From Epichloe hybrida (taxonomy: Eukaryota > Ascomycota > Sordariomycetes > Hypocreales > Clavicipitaceae): a DNA stretch of 64,000 bases. Shown here piece by piece: positions 24,406 through 36,976 of this stretch (position 1 is its first letter; the number at the start of each line of letters is the position of its first letter). The notes beneath the pieces are model-generated. The model was not told the origin of the DNA and searched no databases. It saw only the letters and a program-made list of their open reading frames with translations. A program made the translations under genes and the position numbers. The stretch is taken from positions 1,054,001 to 1,118,000 of the forward strand of contig JAFEKR010000017.1 in the NCBI GenBank assembly GCA_019022495.1, read 5' to 3'.

Positions 24406-24654
24406 TATTATAATATATATATTACTTTTATTACTTATATAACTTAAAATATTATTAATGTTAAAGTTTAATTAAAAATAAATAAGTAATAAATTAATAT
24501 AATATAAATATAAGTATTTTTAAGTAAATTACTTTAGAAAAAGCTAGACTTTTTAGTTATTTAGTGTTTAAAGGGTTTTTAAAATATTAATAAAATAAAA
24601 TTCGTTTCTTTTTTATGTTTTTAATATTATACTATTTATAATTTTATACTAATA

Positions 24655-24995
24655 AAAAGTAAGTCCTAATATAACTATAAGACTTACTTAGGTATATTTC
24701 TCTCTTTTAAACTAAAATTACATAACTAAGTAAAGAGATTACTATATTTATAGTATAACTAATGAGACATACTTTTAGACCTACTTTTATATATATGTTT
24801 TTTTAGCTAGAATTATATAACTAAGTAAAGAGATAATACTAGGTTTATAGTATAATTAATAGGGCCCACTTTTAGACCCACTTTTGTATATATGTTTTTT
24901 TAGCTAGATGTATAAAACTAAGTAAAGAGATAATACTAGGTTTATAGTAAAACTAGTAGGACCTACTTTTAGACCCACTTTTAAAAACACTTTAT
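24655..24995. repeat. 98-100 bp minisatellite with GACCCACTTTT
   Basis: Three to four units, with ACTTTTAGACC[CT]ACTTTT at about 24768, 24868 and 24966 and TAACTAAGTAAAGAGAT between them. Confidence 0.85.
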
Positions 24996-25187
24996 AACTA
25001 AGTAAGTAAGCTAAAAGTAGTATAAATAATTAAACTTACTTTTAAAGCTTATTTTTTTATTTACTTAATATTAAAAAAAATAGTATATATATTATAATTA
25101 TTCTTTATATAATATTTTAACCTTTCTTTTTAAACTTTTCCTAGGTTTTTTCCTTCTCTTTTAGTTTAAAAAAGGTTAAAAGCTAAT

Positions 25188-25496
25188 TATTGGAACGAAG
25201 GTGATATCAATCGCGCGTCGCAGCCGCAATTACCTAGCAGAAGCTCGGGCCGCGCGCGGACCTCACACGTGACCCATAACCTAGCACGTTAATTAGCTAG
25301 GAAATATAAGGACACAAACGCGTAACCCCTTTTCCCTTTATATATTATAACCTCTAGCTTTTTACCTCTCTTTTCCTATAACTTAATTAATTATAATAAC
25401 AGATAACACAGCCTAGAATAGATAATCAATAATAATACTATTCTTTAGGCTTATAACTATATTACATATTAAATTTAATACCCTATAAATCTAATA
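25188..25496 (+). repeat. Copia-A copy 1 5' LTR
   Basis: It is 309 bp. The outer half is GC-rich and clean (CGCGCGTCGCAGCCGC) and the inner end is mutated (CCCTATAAATCTAATA). A leader follows with GTAGTTACC and AACCAC, which in copy 3 is a GTGGTTA/TAACCAC hairpin. Confidence 0.94.
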
Positions 25497-25911
25497 CTAA
25501 TTAGTAGTTACCTTCACAGATAACCACGTAGTCTTTGAATACCATAAATTAGCAAGGTTAATTAGAAGAGGCAGCTTATCTAATAATAACTCGCCCTATA
25601 AAATAGGAGGGCTATGTTTAATAATAAGTTATGCTAATAGAAAGGTATAATATAGCTCTTTTCTTACTTTAGTATTAATATCTATATCTATACAGACTCT
25701 AAAACAATAAAGAAAGGTTTAATGCTAGTAGCTAAGCTATCCCCTTATCTTTCTTTATTATATATTTAATTACGTATTTAAAGTTAACTACCTTGCCTTG
25801 TAATCCTTTACATCCAAAACACGTTACATAATTATAGTTATATTTTTTTCCTTACATCACAAGATTTGCCTCCCTTAATTAATTAGAATATCAAAGGCAC
25901 CTAGACTATCT
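25497..25911 (+). other. Copia-A copy 1 leader
   Basis: About 415 bp between the 5' LTR and the likely start codon. It matches 52662-53084 in copy 3. It should hold the primer-binding site, but I cannot name the tRNA with confidence. Confidence 0.6.
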
Positions 25912-28900
25912 ATGACCTCTAGTCAATTCAGAGTTCCTAGCAAGACCGATAGCTATAACGATGCTATAGAAGGCATTAAAACAGGAGATAATAATAAATA
26001 CCTTAATAAAGGAAAAACCCCTGTTTACACTAACCTATACCCCTATATCTCTACAAGGCTCTAATAATATATTATAGAAGAACTACTCTAATAAATAGGA
26101 AGTTTTAAATATAAAGAGATAAAAAAACCTAAGGAAATCAGTCTCTATATCCTTATAAAGACTGAATAATATAAGGAGTAAGGGTTATTTAGAAGAACAC
26201 TATTCTCCGAATTTAGTAATAACTTTTATAAATAGTTAAGGGATAAGTTTATAGAAGGAAGAGACCTTTTATAGAATAGACTTTAAGACTATCTCCTTTA
26301 CAATAGAGTGTATATAACTATTAGAAGAGGTACTAAGATAGTAAATAACCTTAAAGAAGTAGTAAACTAAGAAGAATTCTAATTTTAGACTCTTAAAGAA
26401 ATTAAAGAGGCTAGGAAGAAGTATATAGGCTTCTAAAAGAACTTATAGAATAAAGAGTTCTTCTATAATCTACTAGATAATAGTAATATTAGAACTAGGT
26501 AACTTACCCTATTACCTTGTTTATTAGTATAATTACTATTAAAAGGATTAATAAGCTAGACTCCCCTAGGAAGACTAAGTTAATCCCCTCTAGGAAGGTC
26601 TAGCTAATCTCCCCTAGGAAAGTTAATTAACCTAGAGTTAAGACCGCCTAAGGATACCATTTGCAAGCATCTACAGGTAACTCCCTTACCTATACCTTTA
26701 CTAGAGGTAAGTTAGTAGTATCACCCTAGTAATATTACTAATAATACCCCTAAGTAGGAGAGTTACTAATAGAGGTAACCTATGCTATCTAGGGCTAGTA
26801 GTGCCCTTATTAGTATAGCTTAAAAAGCTATAATTTCTCCTTTCTAATATAAGGAAGAGGAGGATTAGAGGGAATAATAAGCCCTAAGGGTACTACCTAT
26901 AAAGCTACCCTCTTACTTCCTAAAGACCCTACTACCCCTTCTATGGATATAAAAGGAAACACCTAGAGAACCCCTATAGACCTAGAGACCTTTGCTAAAG
27001 TAAATTATTAACCTATCTAAGGTATACCCTAAAGAATAACTTTATAGCGCTAATAACTATAATATCCTTAAATTAAAGCTTTAAATATTCTATAGAAAGT
27101 ATAAGTTACTTAATATCTAGCCTAAATAAGCTAGTTATACTTTTAAGGTTATACTTAAAGGCAAAGCACTATAATACTATGCAAACTACCTCTCTAAACC
27201 TAGATAACTATAAGATCTCCCTATGCTTATTAGCTATATAAGAGAATAATTTAAAACTAAGAATATATAGCAAAGATATCTACTAGAGTAAAATAACACT
27301 TCCTTATAAGGAATAGCAAATAATAACCTAACTAAGTTAATAATTAAATACTTTAATAAACTCACAGAAAGACTAGCTATCTTATAATAAGTAGTGCCTA
27401 AAGTAAGCTAAACTAAAAGGGCACTCTAGAATTAACTTATTAGAGCCTATTATAGTATTCTAGAGTGTAAAGGAGCGATTATAAATCCGCTAGATAGACT
27501 ATAAGAGTTTTATAAACGGATTAGAATAACCCTTTATCTTATTAAGGAAGAGAAGAAGAACTATTAATAGTTCCTAACTAAAGCTATAGCCCTAGAGTAA
27601 TTCTAGACTAACTAAAGATATAATAGAAATGGAAAAGAGACCTAATACCCCTTAAAACCATAAGGAAGAGGAGGTACTCCCTATATAAAGAAGTGCTATA
27701 TATATAGTAAGAAAGGATACTAGTTATCTAAGCACCCTAAAGAGGACTATAAGAAGGCGTTTTAATACTTTAAGAACCACTACCTTATAGATCTAACTAA
27801 TAACTTATATTATTTATTCCTTACTTAGTACAAGGGAGAACATAAGTCCTAACCCCTTATTAATAATAAAATCACTTAGTATATAAAGAGCATTAGATTT
27901 AATAACAGCCCTAATAATACAGATAGGCTAGTACCTATAAGCTTCTTTACTTATAAAACCTAGATTAATAGTAAGAAAATGGTTTAATTCCTAATAAGGT
28001 AAGTAGCTTATTATAGCCTAAGTAAAGAAGACCCCTTCTAATAGGAACTTATAAATAAAGCCCTAGTAACATTTATATTAGAAGATCGCTATTCCTATAC
28101 GACATTCTAAGGGATTATGCCTGATATAGGAGCCGCAAAGTTCTCTATAGTAGGGCACCCTTAATTTCTTACTTTATAACGTTAGATGCCTATATTACAG
28201 CTTAATGAATTAATAGAGAAGAAGGTATTAGTTAGATTCGGCGTGGGAGACCTGATTATCGCGCTTAGATTAGCTAATATACCTACTCCCTTTAGAAATA
28301 TTCTCTTTTAGGTTATCCTAACGAACACTCTATTTCTCTTATCCCTTAATAATATGGACTATCTAAAGATTAACTTTAATATCTCTAAGAACACGCTATA
28401 ATAAGGAAATATTAAAGTCTCTATTATACGTAAATAGGGGCATGCCTAGATGCTTCTTACATAGAAAGAAGAAGTAGTTGCTTAAAGCTACCTTATAGAA
28501 AATAAGCTATAGCGACTACACTACTGCTTTAGGCATCTATTAATCTGATGCTTACATAAGGTTCTTTGTAGATTAGGGTATAATATTAATATTAAAGCTA
28601 TTAGGGAGCTAATAAGAATTTACTACTAATACTAAATACATGTAGATAGCCCTAATTACTTTAAGTTTACCCTTAAGGATAAGTGTAGCTTTAATTATAA
28701 AGTAATAGTAAATATCTTCTACCTAAATAGTAACTGCCCTATACTCCACGCTATAGATATAGCTATAGTGTTTAACGTAGCGAAATTCCTTAATAATATC
28801 TCTGTGAAAATAACCTAGGAAGCCCTCTGAATATACTAGATTAATACTTACCTAGGCCCCCTAGACTTTATTATTATAGACGCTAGAATGAACTTCTATA

Positions 28901-31224
28901 GTAATAAATTTAGATAATTCATAGCTTTAATGTTAATTTCGATTAAGGAAGTCCCTATTAAGGCATACTATAGTATAAGGAAGGTTAAAAGGTATTATAG
29001 GCTGCTTTAAAGAGCCTATAATATAATTAGACGCGAATACCCTATAACGCTAGAACCTATTGCCCTTTAAATAGTAATTAAGGCCCTAAATAACACCATA
29101 GGCCCTAATAGCCTTGTCCTAACCCTTCTTATCTTTAGAGCTTACTTATATATAATAAATAAGTCCCTGCTATTACCTAATATTATATAGTGTGTAATTA
29201 TAGTATAGAAGGCTACTAAAGAGATTAAGAGACTCTATGCTATCTAGAAGGTTAATAAGGCCCTTACTAAATATAATAGCCTAGATACCTTAAAGACCCT
29301 TAGCTTACCACTTAGATTAAAGGTTAAGGTCTAGTAAGAAGGTAAGGGATAGGTAAGTCTATATAAGCTACTAGTAATTACTAGAGAAAGCTATATACTT
29401 AATATACCTAGAGGCCTAAAGACCTTTAGGTTAATATCTATTAAGCCTTACTATAATAATCCTAGTATAAAGAAGATAGCAAAGCCTAGTAAAGAGGAAG
29501 GAGAGAAAGGGTAAGAGGCCTATAATAAGAATATAGTGCTACTAATACTATTAAAGCAAGGACGCGGAAGGCTATAGAAGAACCCTCCTGTGATGCCTTA
29601 AGGTGCTAATACCTTCCTATTAGTAAAAGAATATAGTAACCTAGCTCTTGTAATTAAGCTACGTAAGGAAGGAATTATTAAGACCCCTAGCAAACCTTTT
29701 AAGCTATTAATAAAAGTGGAAATTAATGCTTTAATTAAGTAAGGTGTGTTTAAATTCATTATGTTTAATAAGGAAAAACGTAGTGGAATTTAAATCTTTA
29801 ATTCCTGGATTATTAATAAGATTAAGGGCAAGATAACAAAACCCTATGAAAAGTCATGCCTTGTGATCTAAGGGTGTGAGGATAAAGGGAAATAAGCCAT
29901 TCTTACACAGGCCCTAATAATTTAACGCGCAAGCTAATATCTTATCCTTATGATAGCACTGTTAGTAAGATTAAGGAAATTCCTTATCTAGCTAAGAGAT
30001 ATCTATTAGGCTTATGTATAGGCCTGTATATTACTAGAGCGGCTCATCCTAGCGCGCTTACTAATTCAGATACAGTATCTTTACCTGCCTAGTATAATCT
30101 TAAGGGTTATAAAACCCCTTTATAAGCTCGCAGAGGTAGGAACACACTAGTAGGTTATATATTATAAGTATTATAGAGAGAACCTCTAGATAGAAACCTC
30201 TATATATAATCCCTACTTGCTTATAACTATAAAGGAAAGCCCTAACTTTACTTACATTAGAATATAAACTAATAATATAATCAGCCTCTTAGATAAGAAG
30301 TTCTCTAAGAAGGAAGAGACCTAGCTTACTATAGTAGGCTTTAACACAAAGCTAAAGTAATTCCTAACTTAGGACTACCCTCTTATGTTTAATAGTGGTA
30401 TTATCTTACTAGAGAATAATACTATTAAGATCTAGTAGAAAGGGCAGAGCAATAAGTTAGAGTTAGTTCTAATAACTAACTTAAAGCGTAAATACGTTAA
30501 GTAAAGGGCCTAAGGCGCTTATATTACCTTAATCTACTAACTAGAGGCTTGCTTTAACCTATCTATTACTACATAACACTAGGAGCTAACCCTAGAGAAT
30601 ATAAAAGCCCTTAATCACTGCCTAAAGTAGCAGATAGATTACCTAGAGAGAGGTCTAATATTTATCCTAATTAACCTTAAGAAGGCAAAGCTCTTTGCCT
30701 TTATAGATAAATCCTTTGCTAATAACTAGGACCTATCCTTATAACTAGGATATATACTTATCCTAGCGAACAAAGACTACACTAATAGCAAGTTCATGAT
30801 TAAAGGTAATATTATGCACTTTAGCTTAACAAAGAGTAAGAGAGTCACGTAAAGCGTGCTTACCTTAGAAGTTTATAGTATAGTAGCTAGTGTTAATATA
30901 GCTTACGTAATTATAACTACCCTAAACTTAGTTACTAACTAACTAAAGCTCCTAAAGATCCTAGTTATTATATATACGAATTTATACTCCTTATATAAGT
31001 GCCTTATTAAGCTTAGTATAATAAAGGAGAAACGCTTAATAATTAATATTATAGCCCTTTAATAGTTATATAAATACTAAGAACTTTATAAGATCTAATA
31101 GATTAATAAAGAGGATAACCTAGCTAATACCTTTATAAAGGCATTACCTAATAAGGCCCTTAAGAGCTTTATCTTAACTAACTAGATAACTATCCGGATA
31201 GAGGGATAGGTTACTTACGCATAA
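25912..31224 (+). pseudogene. Copia-A copy 1 gag-pol, one in-phase frame of 1770 codons
   Basis: ATG at 25912 (MTSSQFRVPSK) to TAA at 31222-31224 keeps one phase over 1770 codons, broken by many TAA and TAG codons. Gag comes first. A zinc-knuckle remnant lies at residues 595-608 (CYIYSKKGYQLSKH; two expected Cys read Tyr). The protease site at 738-740 is D-I-G in MPDIGAAK. The integrase zinc region has H870 and H875, and the integrase core follows. Reverse transcriptase has IQTNN at 1451-1455 (family QTDD). RNase H has FIDKSFANNQDL at about 1597 and SLTKSKRVTQS at about 1640, and the frame ends near NLANTFIKALPNKAL. Motif order protease, integrase, reverse transcriptase, RNase H is that of Ty1/Copia. 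A start at 25912 is chosen because copy 3 aligns from the same place. Confidence 0.92.
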
Positions 31225-31682
31225 CATATACGCAGTGAGAGAAAAAGGTAATTCTCTAGGAGGGTAGCTATAGGGATAAGACAGCGATATGCAAGGGATT
31301 TACACCCTTATAGTTAATATCCCTAGTAGCTATAACTATACTAGCTTACTAGGCCCTCCTAGTGGACTATAGAAATTAATAGTAGTATGTAGGAGGATAA
31401 AGGTGTTGCTAAGGAGGAGGAAGATATTATATACGCGTTATGGTATAATATATATGTTATTTTAAGGAAAAGAAGGGATTTAGAAGGACCTACTTATCCT
31501 TACATAGGCTTATAGGCTAAGCGAGATTATTATTTCCCTTTTATTAGTAACTATACACCTAGATAGGCTATAAGTTCTTTTCCTTATATCCCCTATTAAT
31601 CACATTCTTAATCTATCTTTCCTTTTTATTTCTACGATTAATATTACGTGTTAATAATTATATTAAAAGAGAGAAGTTCTAG
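31225..31682 (+). other. Copia-A copy 1 3' untranslated stretch
   Basis: 458 bp between the pol stop and the 3' LTR, conserved in the fragment at 49635-50092 and reversed at 60791-61252. It ends TATTAAAAGAGAGAAGTTCT just before the LTR, a purine-rich run that could be the polypurine tract. Confidence 0.7.
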
Positions 31683-31991
31683 TGTTAGAACGAAGGTAAT
31701 ATTAATCGCGCGTCATAGCTACAATTACCTAGTAGAAGCTTAGGCCGCGCGCGGACCCCACACGTAACCTATAACCTAGCATGTTAATTAGCTAGGAAAT
31801 ATAGGGACATAAACGCGCAACCCCTTTTCCCTTTATATATTATAACCTCTAGCTTTTTACCTCTCTTTTCCTATAACTTAATTAATTATGACAACAGATA
31901 ACGTAGCCTAGAATAGATAATTGATAATAATACTATTCTTCGGGCTTACGACTGTATTACACATTGAATTCAATACCCTGTGAATCCAACA
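31683..31991 (+). repeat. Copia-A copy 1 3' LTR
   Basis: It is 309 bp. The inner half is mutated (TCATAGCTACAATTACC) and the outer end is clean (CCCTGTGAATCCAACA). Confidence 0.94.
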
Positions 31992-31996
31992 CTAAT

Positions 31997-32789
31997 ATAA
32001 TTTATTATAATTATAATAAAATAGCTTAATAGTAAAAGAAGTATTTATTAAATAAGTATTAATTTTCTCTTTATAATAAATTCCTTATATATATAAGTAT
32101 ATTTTTATTAGAGTTTTAATCTTATTTATTTAGAATTACAAATTATTTCTTTAGGGTAAATATTATATTTAAAACAAAAAATCTATATTAAAACGTATAG
32201 TAAATCTTAAAAAAAAGCTAGAAAGAAAAAATAACCTTTAAAATATAAAGAATAAATATTACTATAAGTTAAGCCTAGATAATATTATTTATAGCTACCC
32301 TATATATATATATAGCTTAATAGTCTAAATTAACTAAAACTTTATAATTCTATAACTAAATACCTAAATAGTATAAAGATTTAAGGATATCTTATTTAGA
32401 TTACATTAAAAATCTTCTATATAATAAGTATATATACTACCTTACCTTTTTAATAATATATTATATTGTGTTGTATTGTATTGTAATATATTATATTGTA
32501 TTGTATTATAATGTATTTTTATAAAATAAATAATTATAATAAATTATAGAAAATAGATATAAGTATAGGAAGACCCTTAATATATTAAGAAAAAAGCATT
32601 CTTAAAAAAAGATATAAAAGAATATTACTAAGATATTATATATCTAAAATAAGCTTACTTTTCTAAATAAGCTAAAACCTTATAGATTTTTAAATAAATA
32701 ACTAAATTATATATAAAAATAAGGATACTATAATTAGATTACTTAAAAAAACTACTATATAATAAATTTATATAACACCCCACTTTTAA
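31997..32789. other. hAT-type element interior, AT-rich
   Basis: No gene seen. It contains a small TTGTATTGTA patch at about 32463-32512 and poly-A/T-rich filler. It is part of the element that ends at 32946. Confidence 0.6.
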
Positions 32790-32946
32790 TTTTCCCTAAC
32801 AATACATTGTATTGTATGAATTGTATTGTATTGTATTGTATTTTTAATACAATACAATACACAATACAATGCATAGGGCAATACAATACAATACAATACA
32901 TCGAAGGGCCAAAAAATACAATACAATACACTATAACAATGCTCTG
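32790..32946. repeat. ATACA pentamer array and right hAT terminus
   Basis: TGTATTGTATTG and ACAATACAATAC runs in both orientations end in CAATGCTCTG, the inverted copy of the left terminus at 24021. Confidence 0.9.
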
Positions 32947-33145
32947 ATTAGCTATAACGCCTTTAAAGGTTCTAGATAAATATTATCCTTTAAGTGTAAA
33001 TACGCTTAGTGCCTTATCTAGTTCCTAAAGATCAAATAGATCCTTCTTAGCTAGAGCATGAAACATTACTTTACTAGTAAGAATCTTAGTAGTTATATAG
33101 CTATTATAGGTAGTCCTATATGTCAAGAAGCTTATAGGCACTTAG
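32947..33145 (-). pseudogene. Copia-B remnant between two insertions
   Basis: 199 bp of Copia-B left between the hAT-type element (8 bp ATTAGCTA duplication on its left) and Gypsy-2 (CTTAG at 33141-33145 on its right). By position it is the gag-protease part. Confidence 0.7.
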
Positions 33146-33336
33146 TGTGAGAACAAAGGGATGGCTAGGCAAGAGGTATAGGGGCGCTCGTATATTAACT
33201 AAAGCTTGCTAGGTCTAAGTGTGTTATGCGTGCGAGTCGCTAACTTATAGCTAGTGGCTTGCTAGTGTCACGTAAACCTAGCCCTATAGCATAGTGCACT
33301 AGTAAGGTGCACTTATATTATAAGTAAGGCCTTATA
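33146..33336 (-). repeat. Gypsy-2 LTR, left
   Basis: It is 191 bp. The outer part is clean (GATGGCTAGGCAAGAGG, GTGCGAGTCGC) and the inner end is mutated (AAGTAAGGCCTTATA). Confidence 0.94.
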
Positions 33337-34620
33337 ATTATCCCCCTACTTATAGCTAGGCTTCTAAATAGCTTTCCCTAGCCTTAATATAGCTATTTAC
33401 TAACTAGCTAATAATAAAAATAATAATAAATAAATTAGTTAGCTTTATAATATAAATTCTATTATAACTTATTATTACATTACTCCCTTTTTCTCCTTAT
33501 AACTCTAAACTATTCTAATTAATTTTAATTAGACTTTATTTACCCTAACTTATTATACACCTATCCTTACTATTTTATTATAGAAGCTAATACTATTTGC
33601 TTTTATAAGTGCTCTTATATACACTACTTACACACTAGTTATACTAACTTTAAGAGGCACTTACTAATTAAGGCTACCTTACTAAGGATTATATATAGTT
33701 TTCCTTGCTCTTTACTTAGGAGTAGCACTACTAGGGATAAGTAGTTAAAGCGTTATATCTAATATAATAAGTATAGTAATACCTATAAGATAGTAAGTTA
33801 CTTAGTATTTTATTACTATATACTTCTAACTTACTAACTTTTCTATACTAGGCTATAGTAATAATAGCTAGTAACTTTTCTAACCTTATAGTTATTTATA
33901 AGTAAGTATAAGCCCTTATAAGTATTACTATTTTTACCCTAAATAAAGAGAGTGTTAGTGTTTTTTTAGAGGAGACTTACTATAGCTTTACTAAGTATAT
34001 TCTTAACTTAGTTATAGGATTTAACTATATAAACACTATATACTATATTACCTTTAGGTTAACTAGTGCTATAAAGGTATATTAAGTTTATTAAATTCTA
34101 ACCTAATTACTTATTATTTACTAACTTTTATTTCTTACTAAAGCTATCTAGTTTCTTAGTAGTAATTATAAGTTACCTTAGTAGCTATAGCCTTATTCCC
34201 CTCTCTTCTAGTTTACCCTTAGCTTTTTATTATCTATTTACTAGGGCTTTACTAATATTTTAATAGGAGAACCTAGAGAATGCTATAGCTATGTAAGAAG
34301 CATGTATAGTTTTTTAGCTTTATTTATTAGATCTAGGCTATATTACCTAGGCTATAGTAGTACACTACTTCTTCTATGCTATAGAGGAGGTAATTCAGGC
34401 TAATAAGAATAAGGTAAAGTATAGGTTTATTAATAGTAAGGTTATCTCCTATATAGGGGCTATAATAAAGGGTTTTCTAGTTACTTTACCTATGCTTTAG
34501 GCGCTGTTTCCTTTATCTTTTTATAATATAACATAGGCCTCTAGGTAGAATTTTTAGGTAACTAATAATATTAAGCCTTTACTATAGTAATATTATTCCT
34601 TAATACTTATAATTTGCTTA
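33337..34620 (+). other. Gypsy-2 counterpart of the possible antisense frame
   Basis: Same segment as 4675-5990. The Cys/His-rich patch is better kept here (CFYKCSYIHYLH, then FKRHLLIKATLLRIIYS). A loss of about 17 bp near 34128 shifts the second phase. The function is unknown. Confidence 0.35.
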
Positions 34621-36217
34621 TAACTTACTATGCTTTCTCCTTGTTTTACTTTAATAAAAGGCCTAAATTACATATTAAGCGCTTTCTTTATCTTCTACTA
34701 CTACCTATTAATTATATTTACTTAGCTAATCCTTCTATTTTACTAGGTATTTATTACCTTTATAAGTCTTCCTATAATCCTTAACTTCTTTAACTTTAAA
34801 TTTGTTATCTTTATCTTTAAGGTCTAGTATTAGTATTTCTTTATTTATAGTGTCTTCCTAGTAATTCTATAGCTTTAATAGACTAACGTAAAATATATTA
34901 TGTAGTTAACTATACTTATTAGGTAGCGCTAGTTAGTATACTTATTTACCTATAGCGTTAAGTATTTAAAATAGCCTAATAAATCTAGGGGTTAGCTTCT
35001 ATTTTATATCCTTAAGTCTAATATTGTTTACTAATAGTAGTACTAAGTCTTCTCTTTTTAAGGTTAATAGCTAGTATTATTAGTTATAGTACTTTACCTA
35101 TGCTTTAGTAGCTATTACTTAGTTATATGCTAGTTTCTCCCTAACCTTATATAGCTTCTAGATATATGTATAAGCTTCTAGGACCTCCTTTTCCTTACTC
35201 TTACCCTTAAAAGCTAGATAAAACTTAGGTAAATAGCCTATAAAAGTGTAGTTAGGGGAGTAACCTATTATCTTATTAATAGTATTATTATATGTAAATT
35301 AAGCTATTAGGAGTAGCTTTAGCTATAGCTATTAGTTTTCTTTAATAAAGTATTATAGGTAATGTTTGAGTACCTAATTTATTCTCTTTATTTACCTATT
35401 AGTTTAGGGGTAAAACGCTATTAAACGCCTTTGCTTTATATATAACTAGTAATATACCTCTAACTAGAATTAGCTTGTAAATACTAACCCTTTATTAGAT
35501 ATAATACCCTCTAGCGCTTTAAATTATAGCTTAATCTCCTTGTAAAATAACTTTACTAATTCTATTATATTAATTATAGTCTTTATAGGAAGGAAGATAG
35601 TATACTTAGTAAATTAGTCTATAATTACTAGAATTACATTGGTTTCTTGCTTACCTAGCCGTATTAGTAGTAAACTTATAATAAAGTCTATTAAGATCTT
35701 TACTTATAGTTACTTTAGTATTAGCAGTAATTTAAGGCTTCTATATAGGTAGTGCTACCTAGCTACTATATACTAGTATACTTTATAGCTAGATATATAG
35801 TCTAAAATAGCTTTACTTATTACTAGCTACTAATAGTAATATTTTAGTAGCTTAAGAGTGTGTTTAGTTCTAAAGTAACCTACTAGTAGATTATTATAGT
35901 ATAGCTATAAAAGCTCCTATTATAAGATAGGCTCTTGTGAAATAACTACCTAGTCTTTATATATTAGGAGGCCCCTTATACTACGTAACTATAGACTAGC
36001 CTTTCCCCTCCCTTTTACTTAGGAGTTAACCTTACCTCTGCGCTTTTATAAATCTAGATCTTAGTCCTATGCCTTCTATAGTAGTTATACTAATGGTTTA
36101 TTTGCTATAGATTAGTATGGATTTAGTAATATAATAGCCCCCTAAATTACTTATGCTATGCTAATATCTTAGATATATGCTACCTTCTCCTTAAAATCAC
36201 CCTTGTTTAGCTAACTT

Positions 36218-36231
36218 ATTACTAGATTTAT
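36218..36231. repeat. 14 bp target duplication ATTACTAGATTTAT
   Basis: Repeated at 36977-36990. Gypsy-1 has the single, empty site near 7571 (ATTACTAAATCTAT). Confidence 0.92.
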
Positions 36232-36976
36232 CCCTCCCGGGCACGAGGTAAAACTGCTTAAATTATAGATCTCTATTTTTTAACACCTTTTCCAAATATC
36301 TAGCCTTCTTCTCCAGCTTTTTATTTCCCTTCTTCTTCTCACTTTTCCTAAATTCCTTAATATTTTCTTTGGTTTTTTAAATTTCCTTTTTATCTAGAAT
36401 TTCCTTAGATTTTTAGATAGCTATTAGGTTCTATAGCCTAGTGGTTATAGCCCCTAGCTTCTAGTTACCCTTAGCTATACTATTTTTCTGATTAGTTAGT
36501 TGTTAATTAGTTAATAAGTAGCCCTTAACTTACCTATGAATTCGAATTAGAGTGGAGTCAAGTGAGGATAAGTTGTGTTTTTTTAGGGTTTAAGTTTGCC
36601 TTAGAGCTTTGAAGGATAAGTTATAAGATGGAAAAGATATAAAGAGATAGAACAAACACAGTCGTAAAGGAAGGGGGAATTACATTAATTTATGCTATAA
36701 GTAAAACTTAAATGGATTTAAGTTTAACTGCGGTCGTGAATTATAACTCTTACGTAATTATAGCCACAAAGTTTGTTATAAACTTTGTATTAACTTTTCA
36801 GCCCCTAAATTTATGGCTTAAAGCTTATTTCTTTTATGTTTTACCTAACACTATAGTAATTATTGAATTTGGTTGTTATATGTGGCACTAGCTAGGTATT
36901 ACTAGTAATTCTTTTGGTTCCTTGAAAATTAGATGCATTGGCCACAGCCAATGACCCCAAAAAAAATTAAAAATCA
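36232..36976 (-). mobile_element. Retroposon-like family X, copy X1
   Basis: A 745 bp insert with a 14 bp target duplication and no terminal inverted repeats. In minus sense it begins TTGATTTTTAATTTTTTTTG and ends TTTACCTCGTGCCCGGGAGG plus one G. Copy X2 (50504-51279) has the same two ends, and X3 (49148-49363) shares only the distal end. Near the distal end about 90 minus-strand codons read as a Lys-rich, likely coiled-coil C-terminus (KLGAITTRLQNLIAIQKSKE and KKLEKKARYLEKVLKNRDL) that finishes KQFYLVPGR. I cannot name the protein. A LINE-mobilised short element is one reading; a fragment of a larger transposon is another. Confidence 0.72.

Larger units (their letters stand above)
25188..31991 (+). 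mobile_element. Copia-A copy 1, full-length Ty1/Copia element
   Basis: 6804 bp with two 309 bp LTRs and a CTAAT target duplication (25183-25187 and 31992-31996), nested in the hAT-type element. One gag-pol phase (25912-31224) spans the interior. Other pieces of the family are at 49364-50393, 52376-58984 and 60481-63723 (reverse). Confidence 0.95.
24021..32946. mobile_element. hAT-type non-autonomous element, 2.1 kb plus nested Copia-A
   Basis: Terminal inverted sequence CAGAGCATTG...CAATGCTCTG with an 8 bp ATTAGCTA duplication. Without Copia-A (25188-31991 plus one 5 bp duplication) about 2.1 kb remains: ATACA pentamers at both ends, a GCTTATAATA decamer array, a 98-100 bp minisatellite with GACCCACTTTT, and AT-rich filler. 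No transposase frame is visible. Partial relatives are at 13463-20139 and 58985-60480. Confidence 0.85.

Noticed and set aside
36425..36455. A tRNA-like A box (TAGCCTAGTGGTTATAG) with a possible B box (GAATTCGAATTAG) about 90 bp further on, suggesting a tRNA-derived SINE.
   Set aside because: The minus strand over the A-box-like stretch reads smoothly as protein (KLGAITTRLQNLIAI), also in copy X2. The spacing is too long for a tRNA promoter, and no tRNA fold is visible.
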